Origin: Clusia tigrina
Lineage: Eukaryota; Arthropoda; Insecta; Diptera; Clusiidae
DNA length: 64,000 bases
NCBI GenBank assembly: GCA_920105625.2
Contig: OV050030.1
Location: 85,397,570 to 85,461,569, forward strand
Direction of reading: 5' to 3'
A program made the translations under genes and the position numbers. Shown here in pieces: positions 37,954-48,035 of the stretch. Below the pieces are notes generated by a model. It made no database searches and had not been told where the DNA came from. It was given only the letters and a program-made list of their open reading frames with translations. Position 1 is the first letter of the stretch. Every line of letters begins with the position of its first letter.

Positions 37954-40500
37954 AGCATGCATAGAAGCAAGACCGCAGATTCTCTCCTACTCCTCATGCT
38001 GGAACACGAGGCGGATGCGGTGGTCAATAGCGAACAATATTCAGCTCCAAGCAACGGAATATGGATCGAAGACCTCTCCTCGACGGCCGCGATATGGCTG
38101 GCAAAAAATGGAGGCTTTCAAGTAACAGCTGCTATTTAACACCGAGCGACACTATGGCCGAATTTCAAGCTAAAATGGATAACATCGAGAGGGCTGCGAA
38201 TAATTGACATGACCGCAAGGCTGGGACTCCTTGTTGCAAACCTGGGAACTAAGGCGACTTTGAGAAGGCCAGGATGCGAGGGCACTATCCCTGATATAAC
38301 CCTAGTGTCCGAAGGTTACGCAAACAATCTACGCCAGTGGACTGTACTTGAAGACTACACAGGCAGCGACCATCAGTACATAACCTACAGTGTCGGAGAG
38401 GACACAAACACAACAACAGTGAAAGGAAACAAAGGTATGCGGAAATGGAATTCCTCGATACTAAACACGGAAAAGCTACTGGCTGAAATAGATTCAAACT
38501 CGCCAATGTATTACGCTGACAGCACAGCCAAAGTCAGAGTGGAGAAGACTTTAAACAGCATAACACGGGCCTGTGGGCAGCTATGCCAATATAAAAAGCA
38601 CACACCCAAAGAAAGCAGTGTATTGGTCGACAGACCAAATTTGTGACCTACGGCAAACATGCTATAAAAAAAGAAGGAAGTATACCAGAGGAAGGAAAAA
38701 GGGCCCAGCAGTGGCTGAGCACGCCGAATACAAGTCCGCGAAAAGGGAACTCAAACCGGCTATTTACAGCAGCAAAAAAGAAAAATGGGAGGAATTGAGA
38801 TGTCGCGCATCAACCAAAACCCTTGGGGCCTGGGATACAAAATTGTCATGAACAAACTTGCAGCATAGCAGCAACCGCCAGAGCTCTGCGAAGCTACAAT
38901 GGAAAACATCGTGAACACCCTCTTTCCCACGCATGATTTAAGAATAGACAGACAAGAGGAACAAACAAATGACCTACCACCGCTCTTTACACATGAGGAA
39001 ATGATGACTGCGACATGCACCCTTAAAAAGAACAAAAATCATCAGGACTTCCGATAGACAACACGGTTTTAGACCGGATAGGTCGACAATCGGAGCAGTG
39101 ATGGATGTGGTGAGGAGCGTAGAAATCGCACGGAGCATAAACCGTTTTTCCAGACCGGTGGTGCTCCTTGCTACGATTGACGTAAAAAACGCCTTTAACA
39201 GCGCAAAATTGACAAGCATCATTGACGTCCTTGAGAAGCGCTTCACAACACCCGCTTATCTAATAAAAATAGTACGCAGCTATCTAAAGGATTGTGTGCT
39301 TATTTATGACACAAGCAAGGGGCAGCGAAAGAAGGTGATAACCTCAGGTGCGGTACAAGGGTCAATCCTCGGCCCAGACCTCTGGAACGTCAGCTACGAT
39401 GAATTACTGGAAATGGATATGCCTGACGACTGCTACCTCGTGGCATACGCAGAGGACATCGCAGCTGTCATAACCTCACGCGATCTCGATGCGGCTAGAC
39501 GAAAATTGACGCAGGTGATGATCAGAACGAAAACATGGCTCGATTCGCACGGTCTCAGCCTGGCTACTGAGAAAACGGAGCTTATCCTGCTCACGAGGAA
39601 GCATATACCCTTGGAAGTAGATATGCGGGTCCATTCTGAAATCATAAAGACCTCGAAGACGCTGAAATATCTAGGAATCAGAATCGAGAACAAACTGACC
39701 TACTGGGCGCAAATAAAACATGCAGCGAAAAAATCAGCCAAAATAACCTCGGCGCTGGCTAGACTGATGGCAAATATCGGAGGACTGCTCGCAAGCAGAA
39801 GGAAGCTTCTGATGTACACGACGCAATCGATACTGTCGAAAAATGCTCGCTAAGGTACAAAGGACTGCTGCCCTTCGCGTAGCTTCAGCATACCGCACAG
39901 TTTCAGAAGCCGCAGTGCTAGTGTTTAGTGGAGCGATACCGGTAGATCTGCTAGCGCGAGAGAGAAAATAGCTTTGGATGCACAAAAAAGAATACGAACC
40001 TGAGAGCGCTACAAATGAGGCTGTCCACAAGGAACACGCATCACACACGAACACTGCAAAGGAAGCCACTTCCAACACAAGAGATGGCGACACAAACAAT
40101 TAGAGGGGAGGTCCAGCCCACAGGGATGCAAACGATACACGGCTGCGGATTAGAGCTTGCACAATCAAGCTATGGCAGAAGCGATGGACGGCAGAAACGA
40201 AAGGCAGATGGACAGCGAAACTAATCCCACACGTGGAAAAATGGTGTAGTAGACCCTTTGGAGAAGTGAACTACTACATAATGCAGCTGCTTTCCGGACA
40301 CGGGTATTTCCGCAAATACCACATCAAAAAAGCAGAAAGCCAAGATTGCATCTACGGCGACACGCCCATGGATGATGCAAACCACACTTTCTTTGTGTGC
40401 GAAATATGGACAGAAGATCGCAAAATCCTCAAAGACAGGCTGGGACTTCTTAATGCCGATTACATAGTGGACAAAATGCTTGAGAATCCAGAAAACTGAC
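37954..40500 (+). pseudogene. R1-clade LINE ORF2 (endonuclease-RT)
   Basis: Endonuclease pieces are 37957-38139 (LLMLEHEADAVVNSEQY) and 38209-38646 (GCEGTIPDITLVSEG, then YTGSDHQYITY). Between them the central catalytic part is shortened. The RT finger region is mostly missing near 38850-39060. The palm is 39098-39853, with LATIDVKNAFNSAK, GAVQGSILGPDLWN and an active site reading AYAEDIAAVI, where the first catalytic Asp of YADD is Glu. The C-terminal Cys/His domain is in 40233-40499 (CIYGDTPMDDANHTFFVC). It is non-functional. Confidence 0.85.
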
Positions 40501-40779
40501 AATTGATCGCCAACTTTACTGAGCGCATTTTACGTGCCAAAAAATGGTACCTGGATGCAGGTATCTAGCCGGTAACTTTTCACTGGTTTAGAGAGGGACA
40601 CCACCCTGAAGGCATGTATACGCGGTCCCCGGGTGGGAGAAAGTCCAAGGAGGGGGAAGATTTTTAGTGGATGCAAACTCCACATACCATCGGTGTGACG
40701 ACCCCTTTGACGATGCGGTAGGCATTTTGTTACCCCCTTACCCCACAAAAAAAAAATTAATAATTAAAAAAAATAAAAG

Positions 40780-40794
40780 ATCATCAGAAAGCGT
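40780..40794 (+). repeat. Target-site duplication, right copy
   Basis: ATCATCAGAAAGCGT immediately after the LINE A-rich tail. The flanking bases differ (T at 36031, G at 40779), fixing the length at 15 bp. Confidence 0.93.
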
Positions 40795-40866
40795 TGGACA
40801 TAATAATCACAAAAGCGAAATAATTTCTATTATCGAAGAACTGAAAGAAGCCAATATAATTCTATA
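40780..40866 (+). pseudogene. Same gene, 3' part beyond the LINE insertion
   Basis: After the 15-bp duplicated target, the frame resumes with GHNNHKSEIISIIEELKEAN and ends at the stop in 40864-40866. The tail is a conserved ending in the family (inference from memory). Together with the 5' part it demonstrates that the LINE landed inside a once-continuous coding region. Confidence 0.7.
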
Positions 40867-40902
40867 AAATCTAAATTAAAAAATGTGCTCGTAAAACACA
40901 AA

Positions 40903-41027
40903 ATGATTTTTATAAATAAATTTGGAGAAAGTGCAGTTAATCAACGATTTAACGATTCAAAATTAAAAACAATTATAAGTAAAACCCTTGGTATTAGCAT
41001 AAATAATCAACATTTAAATGTAAATTT
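40903..41027 (+). other. Short open stretch downstream, unrecognised
   Basis: An open frame from an ATG at 40903 (MIFINKFGESAVNQRF and following, about 40 residues) runs into the T-rich end of the antisense Jockey LINE. It may be the start of another gene of the viral element, but nothing identifies it. Confidence 0.25.
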
Positions 41028-42700
41028 TTATTTTTTTTTTTAAATTTTATTTAACAAAATATATTACAAATTTCATATACTCGTATATAATATACTCGTA
41101 AGTATGTTAATAATCTAATGCAACTAGTAACTATAAACTAACAAGCATTTTGTATTTATTATAAGGTTCCAAATGTTTATTGGTTTACCTAGTAAGGTCG
41201 GTAGTTTTTGTGCGTTTCAGTCTTCGCACGGTATCAGCGCAATTAACGAGTTTAACAATTTCAACGTTAGTGTGCTGCTTTAGTTTCTCTGCGTGGGCAA
41301 TCGCATGTTTTTTTATAATATCATCTACTGTTTCTACAGCTAGATCGCGGTGTAGATCAATACTACGTGCGTACCAAGGAGCATTCACAATGCATCTCAA
41401 TGCTTTATTTTGGAATCGCTGAATCATCAACTTGTTGCTTTTGGTGGTACATCCCCACAGTTGGATATCATAAGTCCACACCGGTCTAAGGACTTGCTTA
41501 TAAATTAATATCTTGTTGGATGTCGATACGACTGAGTGCTTGCCAATAATCCACTGCATTTGTTTGAATTTGATAGCTAGTTCTTCCTTTTTGTTTAACA
41601 TGCACTTTCCAGCGAAGTTTTGCATCAAGATTCATGCCTAGGTACTTGGCTGTATTTGCGTATGGAATCTCTTGTCCATTTATGAAAATCTTATGGTGCA
41701 GTATCTTTTTGTTTGTAAAATCAATGTGAGTTGATTTAGCATTATTAAGCTTGATTCGCCATTTCTTTGTCCAAGTGTACACATTGCTGACCGCTGCTTG
41801 TAACACATTGGTAGATTCCTCTACATTGCGTCCAGTGGAAAGTTGGGCTGTGTCATCTGCAAACGTTGCGATAGTACAATTTTCTGTCGTGGGTACATCG
41901 TTTGTGTATAGCAGGAAAAGTATAGGTCCCAAAACGCTTCCCTGCGGCACACCAGCTTTAATTTCTGTTAATTTGGAGTAACAGTATTCCTGTTTAACGC
42001 GGAAGGAACGGTCAGAAATATATGATTTTAAGAAATCACAATACTGCTTTTGAATTTGGTTTCGCAGTTTGAGTATAAGTCCGTCATGCCAGACCTTGTC
42101 AAATGCCTGAGATACGTCTAGAAAAACTGCCGAGCAGACTTGATTCTCTTCTAGAGATTTTTCAATGTTACTGGCTTAATGGTTAATTCTGTGGACCTGC
42201 TCAATCGTTGAGTGCTTGGTTCTAAAGCCGAATTGGTGGTTTGGAATCAATTTTTTCTGTTCGATTATTGGCATTAGTCGCTTTAAAAACATTTTTTCCA
42301 TCACTTTCGATAAGAACGGTAGCAAGGAGATTGGTCTATATGAAGAGATTTCATACGGTGGCTTGCCAGGTTTTGCTATCATTATGACCTCAGCTACCTT
42401 CCAGTACATGGGTACGTGTTTCAGTTTGAAGCATGTATTGATCAGATTCGTCAAGGTTCTAAAGGTTTTGTATGGTAAATGCCTCAGTATTTCTGTTGTT
42501 ATCAAGTCAAAGCCAGGGGCCTCTTTTAGCTTTAGGAACTTTATAATGTTTTTAACCTCTTTAGTGGTAGCGAAAGGTATGTCTTCATCTTCTTCATGAG
42601 TTGGAGGAAGCTCCTAAGAGTTATCACTACTTTGCGTTGTAAATGTATTCTTTAGGTGCTCAGCAAATATCTGGGCTTTTTCAGTGTTGCTTTTCGCCCA
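41028..42700 (-). pseudogene. Jockey-clade LINE, 5'-truncated RT with 3' tail
   Basis: Minus-strand RT. The block 42505-42176 covers the fingers (YEISSYRPISLLPFLSKVM, then HQFGFRTKHSTIEQVHRI). The block 41950-41498 covers MPQGSVLGPILFLLY and an intact IATFADDTAQLS box. The block 41628-41185 covers the thumb and C-terminus. The A-tail appears as a T run at 41028-41041. Homology starts near NWAKSNTEKA at about 42700 (endonuclease lost), exactly where the duplicated repeat sequence begins. It has few stops, so it is younger than the other Jockey copies here. Confidence 0.85.
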
Positions 42701-42914
42701 ATTCTTATTTCCACACCTGCCACCTTCTTGTAGATGAAAAATGTCTCAAGCGAACAAACTTTGTATAACCCTATTTATCTTTTTTAAGGTAAAGGGTATA
42801 AAATATATTTACAATTTTAAAAAACCTACCAAATCAAGCCAAACTAAATTAGTGTTGCAATTTAAATTAGGGGATGCAAATTTCAAGCACCATTTAAAAT
42901 ATCCGGAAAAAATA
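42701..42914. repeat. Truncated relative of the palindromic-end element
   Basis: Contains TTATCTTTTTTAAGGTAAAG then GGTATAAA, related to the ends of the element at 5028, followed by about 90 bp leading to the CsRn1-like insertion. It is matched by 57137-57308. Confidence 0.65.
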
Positions 42915-43301
42915 TGTGGCGACACCACTACCCCCACCCAGTTGTCGGGTACGCCAACGCAAGCAGGCGTTAGTTCCGCGCGCCATCTATTAACACGCTG
43001 TCGCTGTCGCACAGCGTGTTTATGGAATAACCGGAACTAGCCTGTGTTGGCTGCTGAGCAACACACTTCGTGTTTCCGGCCTTTAATTCGATCTCTTTCT
43101 CTTTCTGTGCTGAAGCTGTGGTGACGTGTCATATAGCGTTTTGTGCAATTAAAGAAATCTGTAAAAATCGTATCCATCACTTATTGTAAGTACGATATAA
43201 CAAATAATTCCACAGCGTATTTTATTATATGTTAAAAATAAGATATAATAATATATTTCTGTTGTTTATTGGCAACGCAACGTTGAGCACGCGAGCAGCC
43301 A
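42915..43301 (+). repeat. CsRn1-like 5' LTR
   Basis: TGTGGCGACACCACTACC ... GAGCAGCCA, 387 bp. It contains a pyrimidine-rich CTCTTTCTCTTTC stretch and AATTAAAG-type sequence. Aligns with 47647-48035. Confidence 0.92.
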
Positions 43302-43304
43302 AAT

Positions 43305-43323
43305 TGGTGACCCCGACGTGATC
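43305..43323 (+). promoter_or_regulatory. Primer-binding site, tRNA-Trp type
   Basis: TGGTGACCCCGACGTGATC, 3 nt after the LTR, is complementary to the 3' end of animal tRNA-Trp with CCA (18 of 19 against the version I recall). Use of tRNA-Trp is a hallmark of the CsRn1 clade. Confidence 0.8.
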
Positions 43324-43372
43324 TTAAACACATTCGCGCCCCATATAGAGGGGTATAAAACATACACATAGG

Positions 43373-44412
43373 ATGCTCCACTCGCCAGCTGCCTCAGGAC
43401 CGGCGCCGCCGGCACCACCGGAACAGCCGGCGACTCGAGCAACGTACGCTCCACACCAGCAGCCACAGCCACCGCACGTGCATGCGCAAGCACAGCTGGT
43501 TATGCCCACGCCACTGCTGATACCGACACACCCGCCGCCACACCGTGCAGGGGAACCTGGGGGTCACGCCTCCTTTTCGCCGCCGCCCGCGATCGACGCG
43601 GTGAACAACTGCCGGCTCCCACCTTTCTGGAGGAGAAACCCTGATCTGTGGTTTTACCAGATCGAGGCCGCGTTCCAGGTCCACCATGTGCGCAACGACA
43701 ACAGCCGCTACAATCTAGTAGTTGCGGCGCTCGACCCGGAGACTATTTCCGAGGTTGCGGATGTACTCCGCACAGTGCCTCCCGTGGGCAAGTATGAGGC
43801 GCTGAAGACAGCCATACTAAATCGCCTCACCGAATAGGTGGATCGACAGCTCCACAAATTACTCACCCAACTCGAGCTGAGGGACAGGAAGCCGTCTCAA
43901 CTCCTGCGACAGATGCGCTCCCTAGCAGGTGATAGGGCCACGGATGACATCATCCGCGTGAAGTGGGTCGACCTGATGCCGCCATCAAAATCCTGAAGGG
44001 CACTTGTCTGGAAGTGCTCGCAGAGGCACCTGACGAGCTGGTCGACAACTGACATACAGTGGCAGCTACGTCACCTCCACTCTCGTCTCCGAGACCCCGC
44101 TCTCCATTCGCGAACAGATCGTCGCAGGATTCAACGGGTAACTCCGTGCACGCAGAGCTTGCCGCACTGCGCCAGTCAGTGGCACAGCTCGTGGCACTAA
44201 CGCGGGAGAATCAGGAGCTGCTGCGTAAAATAACGCCCCCACTTCAGAGGGGTCGCGCTGAAACCCGCAGCCCCAGCCGGCATCGAGATCGCTCTACAGC
44301 GCCTGGCCAATGTTGGTACCACCTGAAATACGGGGCGACAGCACAGCAGTGCCGACCACCGTGTATCTTTGCCGCCGCCGTGGCCGCCGCCTCGACGCCG
44401 TCGGGAAACTAG
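43373..44412 (+). pseudogene. CsRn1-like Gag
   Basis: It starts MLHSPAASGPAPPAPPEQPA with a Pro/Ala-rich N-terminus. The capsid-like core follows (RLPPFWRRNPDLWFYQIEAA, then VVAALDPETISEV). A TAG at 43835-43837 is followed in frame by DRQLHKLLTQLELRDRKPSQ and MRSLAG. After a shift near 43980 the frame 44059-44412 carries the nucleocapsid part, ending in CWYHLKYGATAQQCRPPC, the unusual CHCC zinc motif typical of this clade. One stop and one frameshift break it. Confidence 0.87.
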
Positions 44413-46281
44413 CGCTGTCGACGCCGGCCGACCACCAACAGAAAAACGCCTACACGTAACGGATCGAACAACATCCACTCGCTTTCTCGTGGACTCGGGT
44501 TCAGTGGTCTCCTTACTGCCGAGGGGAACGGTCGCCCGCAAACTACAGCGAAACAGCCTCACGCAGTACGCCGCCAACTCGTCGCCGATAGCCACATACG
44601 GGCAGCTCACGCTGAAGCTGAACCTCGCCCTGCGTCGGGATTTTACTTGGGCGTTCACTGTGGCCGATCTGCAAACCGCCATTCTCAGGGCGGACTTTCT
44701 AGCATACTATGGGCTCCTGGTAGACTTGAGTGGACGACGCATCGTAGACCCCCTTACCAATATCGCGGCAACGGGCCGCATGGACTCGGCTCGAATCTAC
44801 GGCATTTCCACAGTGGCTCGCATTGATGCACCTGTGGGACCACACGGCGACCGGTATAGAGAGCTCGTCCAGCGCTTCCTGCAACTCGCTTCACCAGCAG
44901 GGGTCATGGCCACTGTACCAGACTTGCCGGTACAACACTTCATCGTCACGGAGGGCCCTCCCGTTTTCGAGCGCCCCCGTAGACTCGTCGGTGAACGACT
45001 CGCTGCTGCCAAAGAAGAGTTCGCTGACCTCCTCGACAAGGGGGTGGTACGCCCATCATCGAGCATATGGGCTAGTCCGCTACACATGGTACCAAAGCCG
45101 AATGGAAGCTGGCGATCCACTGGCGACTACCGCCGCCTCAACGCGTGTACCTTGCCAGACCGATATCCTCTACCGATCATCGAGGACCTAATCCAGGAGA
45201 GCCGGGGAAAAGTATTCTCTGTAATCGATCTGCAGAAAGCCTTCTACCAAATCCCGGTTGCCAAAGCTGACATCCCGAAAACGGCAGTCACAACAGCTTT
45301 CGGCCTCTTCGAGTTCGTGGGTATGCCATTAGGTCTGCGTAACTCCGCGCGAACGCTTCAGCGGGTAATTAATCACCTACTGAGGAAACTCCCCTTCGTG
45401 AAGGGCTACGTAGACGACCTGCTCATCGCATCCGAGACGCATGACGAGCACCTGCATCATTTGAGTCAATTGTTGGAGACGCTGAAAGCGGCGAACCTAC
45501 GCAACAACTTAGACAATTGCCAACTCGGTGCCCAGGAAGTTACATTCGCTGGGTATCGACTCTCGAAAGAGGGGTTCAGGCCCACGCGCCCAAAGATCGA
45601 GGCGATCGACGCCTTTCCAAGCCCGACAGACTCTACCCAGCTGAGACGTTTCCTGGGTATGCTTAATTATTACCGCAGGTGTATACCGCACGCCGCGGAA
45701 CTACAGGCCCCGCTCAACGAGCTTCTGAGGAACCTAACGAAGAAGAAGGCGATAGCTGGACGACGCAAACGGAGCAGGCATTCCAGCAGTGCAAGGCGAG
45801 TATCGCAGCAGCTGCAGATTCAGCATTCCTCTCGCCTACCGCGCCAATCGCTCTCTACACCGACGCATCGAGCACCGCCATCGGAGCGGCACTCAACCAA
45901 GAGCAACCCGATGGGACCTGGAAGCCTCTGGGGTTCTTCTCTAGGAAGCTCAATCCCCCAGAAACTCGCTACAGCGCCTACGACAGGGAGTTGCTCGCGG
46001 TGTATGCCGCAGTCAGGCACTTCAAGAGGATCCTGGGGACACACGCCTTCACAATCCACACGGACCACAAGCCGCTCGCCTTCGCCGCACAACAACGCTC
46101 GGACAAGGCAACGCCGAGGCAGAGCCGACACCTGGACTACATCCTCCAGTTCAACACACGATTTGTGTACGTTCCCGGGGAGAAAACTTTGTGGCAGACG
46201 CACTTTCGGGAACCTGTACCGTCTCGATGCCTTCCATCCTCGACGAAGCCACTATCAGCCTGGAGCAAGCCTCTGACGTAG
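44369..46281 (+). pseudogene. CsRn1-like protease-RT-RNase H
   Basis: The protease near residues 35-50 reads TRFLVDSGSVVSLLP (DSGS in place of the common DTGA). The RT runs from VRPSSSIWASPLHMVPKPNG through FSVIDLQKAFYQIPV to VKGYVDDLLIASE, an intact YVDD, then FLGMLNYYRRCIP. A frameshift at about 45735 moves the sequence to the 45679 frame, with RNase H motifs ALYTDASSTAIGAAL, YDRELLAVYAAVRHF and HTDHKPLA. A further slip near 46180 joins the integrase. The gag and pol frames overlap at 44369-44412, as expected for frameshift expression. Confidence 0.9.
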
Positions 46282-47725
46282 AGCTGCCTCACCTGCTGGA
46301 GAATCCGCTTATCCAACTAGATCGCCTCGCTTTCAACGACAGCGAGATCTACTGTCTGGTTACCGATGGGGCGACACGGCCCTATTTGCCATTCAACCTG
46401 CGTCGAGCGGCGTTTGGCATCGTACACGGATCATCCCACCCGAGTGGTCGAGCACCGGCGAAACATCTGGTGGCCAAATACTTCTGGCCAAGCATGCGCA
46501 AGGACGCGCTCCGCTGGGCCCGTGAATGCCAACCATGCCAACGCGTGAAGATCCATCGCCACAACCGCGCCGAGTTGCAAAGCTTCGGGGAGACAGATGA
46601 CAGGTTCTGCCACGTTCATGTTGACCTGATAAAGCTACCGCTGGTGAGAGGACTGTCGCACTGCCTGACCATCATCGACCGCTTTTCCCGATGGCCAGTG
46701 GCTGTGCCACTCCCGGACATTCGAGCTGTGACCGTCGTACGAGTGTTCTTCCACAGTTGGGTCTGCACTTTCGGCACGCCACTCACCATCACCTCCGACC
46801 AGGGGGTTCAATTCGAGGGGGAGCTATTCACGGCTCTCGCGAAAATGACGGGTGCTAACCATGTTCACACAACGCCTTACCACCCACAGTCAAACGGCAT
46901 GGTGGAGAGACTACACCGCACACTAAAAGCGGCCTTGATGTGCAGTCCAGACACACCATGGCCAGACGCCTTGCCAACAGTGCTATTGGGGATGCGGACG
47001 GCGTACAAAGAGGACCTCAAAGCAACTCCAGCCGAGATGCTCTTCGACACCCAACTACGCTTGCCCCTACCACCCAACTGGTTTTCATCGAGCAGTTGCG
47101 CAAGCTGGTAAAAGCGATCAAGCCTGTACCAGCGTCCAACCACTCGAGACAGAAGCCGTTCGTCTTCAAAGAATTGCGCACCTGCACGCACGTATTCTGC
47201 AAGCTGGACAAAATCCGGAGGCCACTCGAGCCGCCATATACGTGCCCCCACAAGGTAATCTGCCGGGTCAACGACAAGAGTTTCATCATCGACTTGAACG
47301 GCGTCGAGAAAGCCATCTCTACGGATTGCTTGAAGCCGGCCCACCTCGAGGTGAGTGACTCAACATCGTCGCCATCGCTGCAGGCATCCCGATCATCATC
47401 GCCATCCCGATCACCATCCCGTTCATCATCGCCATCCCGATCACCATCGCCAACCCGATCGCCATCGCCGCAATCGTCGTCGTCGTCAGCGACAAATGAC
47501 CCGCCAGCGATCCATCCAAGGAGTCATCTGAGGAGTCAACCACCGCCCCGCTCAGGGGACCAACCCTCACCACAGCCGGGGAGCCGACCGACGAAACGGA
47601 TATCGTTCTCCGCGCCTCCTGCGCCGATCACTGGGGGAGGAATACCTGTGGCGACACCACTACCCCCACCCAATTGTCGGGTACGCCAACGCAAGCAGGC
47701 GTTAGTTCCGCGCGCCATCTATTAA
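46191..47725 (+). pseudogene. CsRn1-like integrase with Ser/Arg-Pro-rich C-terminus
   Basis: The zinc-binding region (HGSSHPSGRAPAKH, then CQPCQR) is followed by the DDE core: HVHVDLIKLP, ITSDQGVQFEG and SNGMVERLHR. A frameshift near 47090 continues in the frame ending at 47725, which carries the C-terminal domain (KVICRVNDKSFIIDLNG, then DCLKPAHLE). A 40-residue Ser-Pro-Ser-Arg repeat tract from GAT/CAT-type triplets comes next. The frame terminates inside the 3' LTR. The integrase would insert element DNA; the repeat tract is probably a late expansion. Confidence 0.88.
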
Positions 47726-48035
47726 CACGCTGTCGCTGTCGCACAGCGTGTTTATGGAAAAACCGGAACTAGCCTGTGTTGGCTGCTGAGCAACACACTT
47801 CGTGTTTCCGGCCTTTAATTCGATCTCTTTCTCTTTCTGTGCTGAAGCTGTGGTGACGTGTCATAGAGCGTTTTGTGCAATTAAAGAAATCTGTAAAAAT
47901 CGTATCCATCACTTATTGTAAGTACGATATAACAAATAAATCCACAGGCACGTATTTTATTATATGTTAAAAATAAGATATAATATATATTTCTGTTTTT
48001 TATTGGCAACGCAACGTTGAGCATGCGAGCAGCCA
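47647..48035 (+). repeat. CsRn1-like 3' LTR
   Basis: 389 bp, about 96-97% identical by eye to the 5' LTR. The pol frame runs into its first 79 bases. Confidence 0.92.

Larger units (their letters stand above)
36047..40779 (+). mobile_element. R1-clade LINE inserted in the viral element
   Basis: A 4.7-kb element with tandem 64-bp 5' repeats, ORF1, ORF2 and an A-rich tail (40744-40779). It is flanked by a 15-bp target-site duplication. Its GC content is markedly higher than that of the host element. It differs from the R1 LINE in the palindrome arms. It spans a complete insertion event but has internal deletions (most of the endonuclease, the RT fingers) and frameshifts, so it is inactive. Confidence 0.9.
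32570..41027. mobile_element. Decayed Maverick/adintovirus-like endogenous viral element
   Basis: A cluster of virion-type genes in two divergent blocks. On the minus strand are an adenain-like protease, a small hydrophobic protein and a phospholipase A2-domain protein. On the plus strand are an A32-like packaging ATPase and a conserved protein of unknown function, the latter split by an R1 LINE at 36047-40779. This set is known from Polinton/Maverick and adintovirus-type elements of animals. No DNA polymerase B, retrovirus-like integrase or major capsid gene is visible, so the element is partial. It is strongly AT-rich and full of stops. Boundaries are approximate. Confidence 0.75.
42915..48035 (+). 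mobile_element. CsRn1-clade Ty3/gypsy LTR retrotransposon
   Basis: A complete 5.1-kb element: two LTRs of about 388 bp, a tRNA-Trp-type primer site, gag, protease-RT-RNase H, integrase and a polypurine tract (TGGGGGAGGAAT, 47632-47643). The flanking AAAATA on both sides fits a 4-6 bp target duplication; the edge is ambiguous because of the A run. The uninterrupted sequence survives at about 61860-61880. The LTRs differ at roughly ten positions plus small indels. It is GC-rich against AT-rich surroundings. One stop in gag and frameshifts in pol make it non-autonomous now. Confidence 0.93.
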
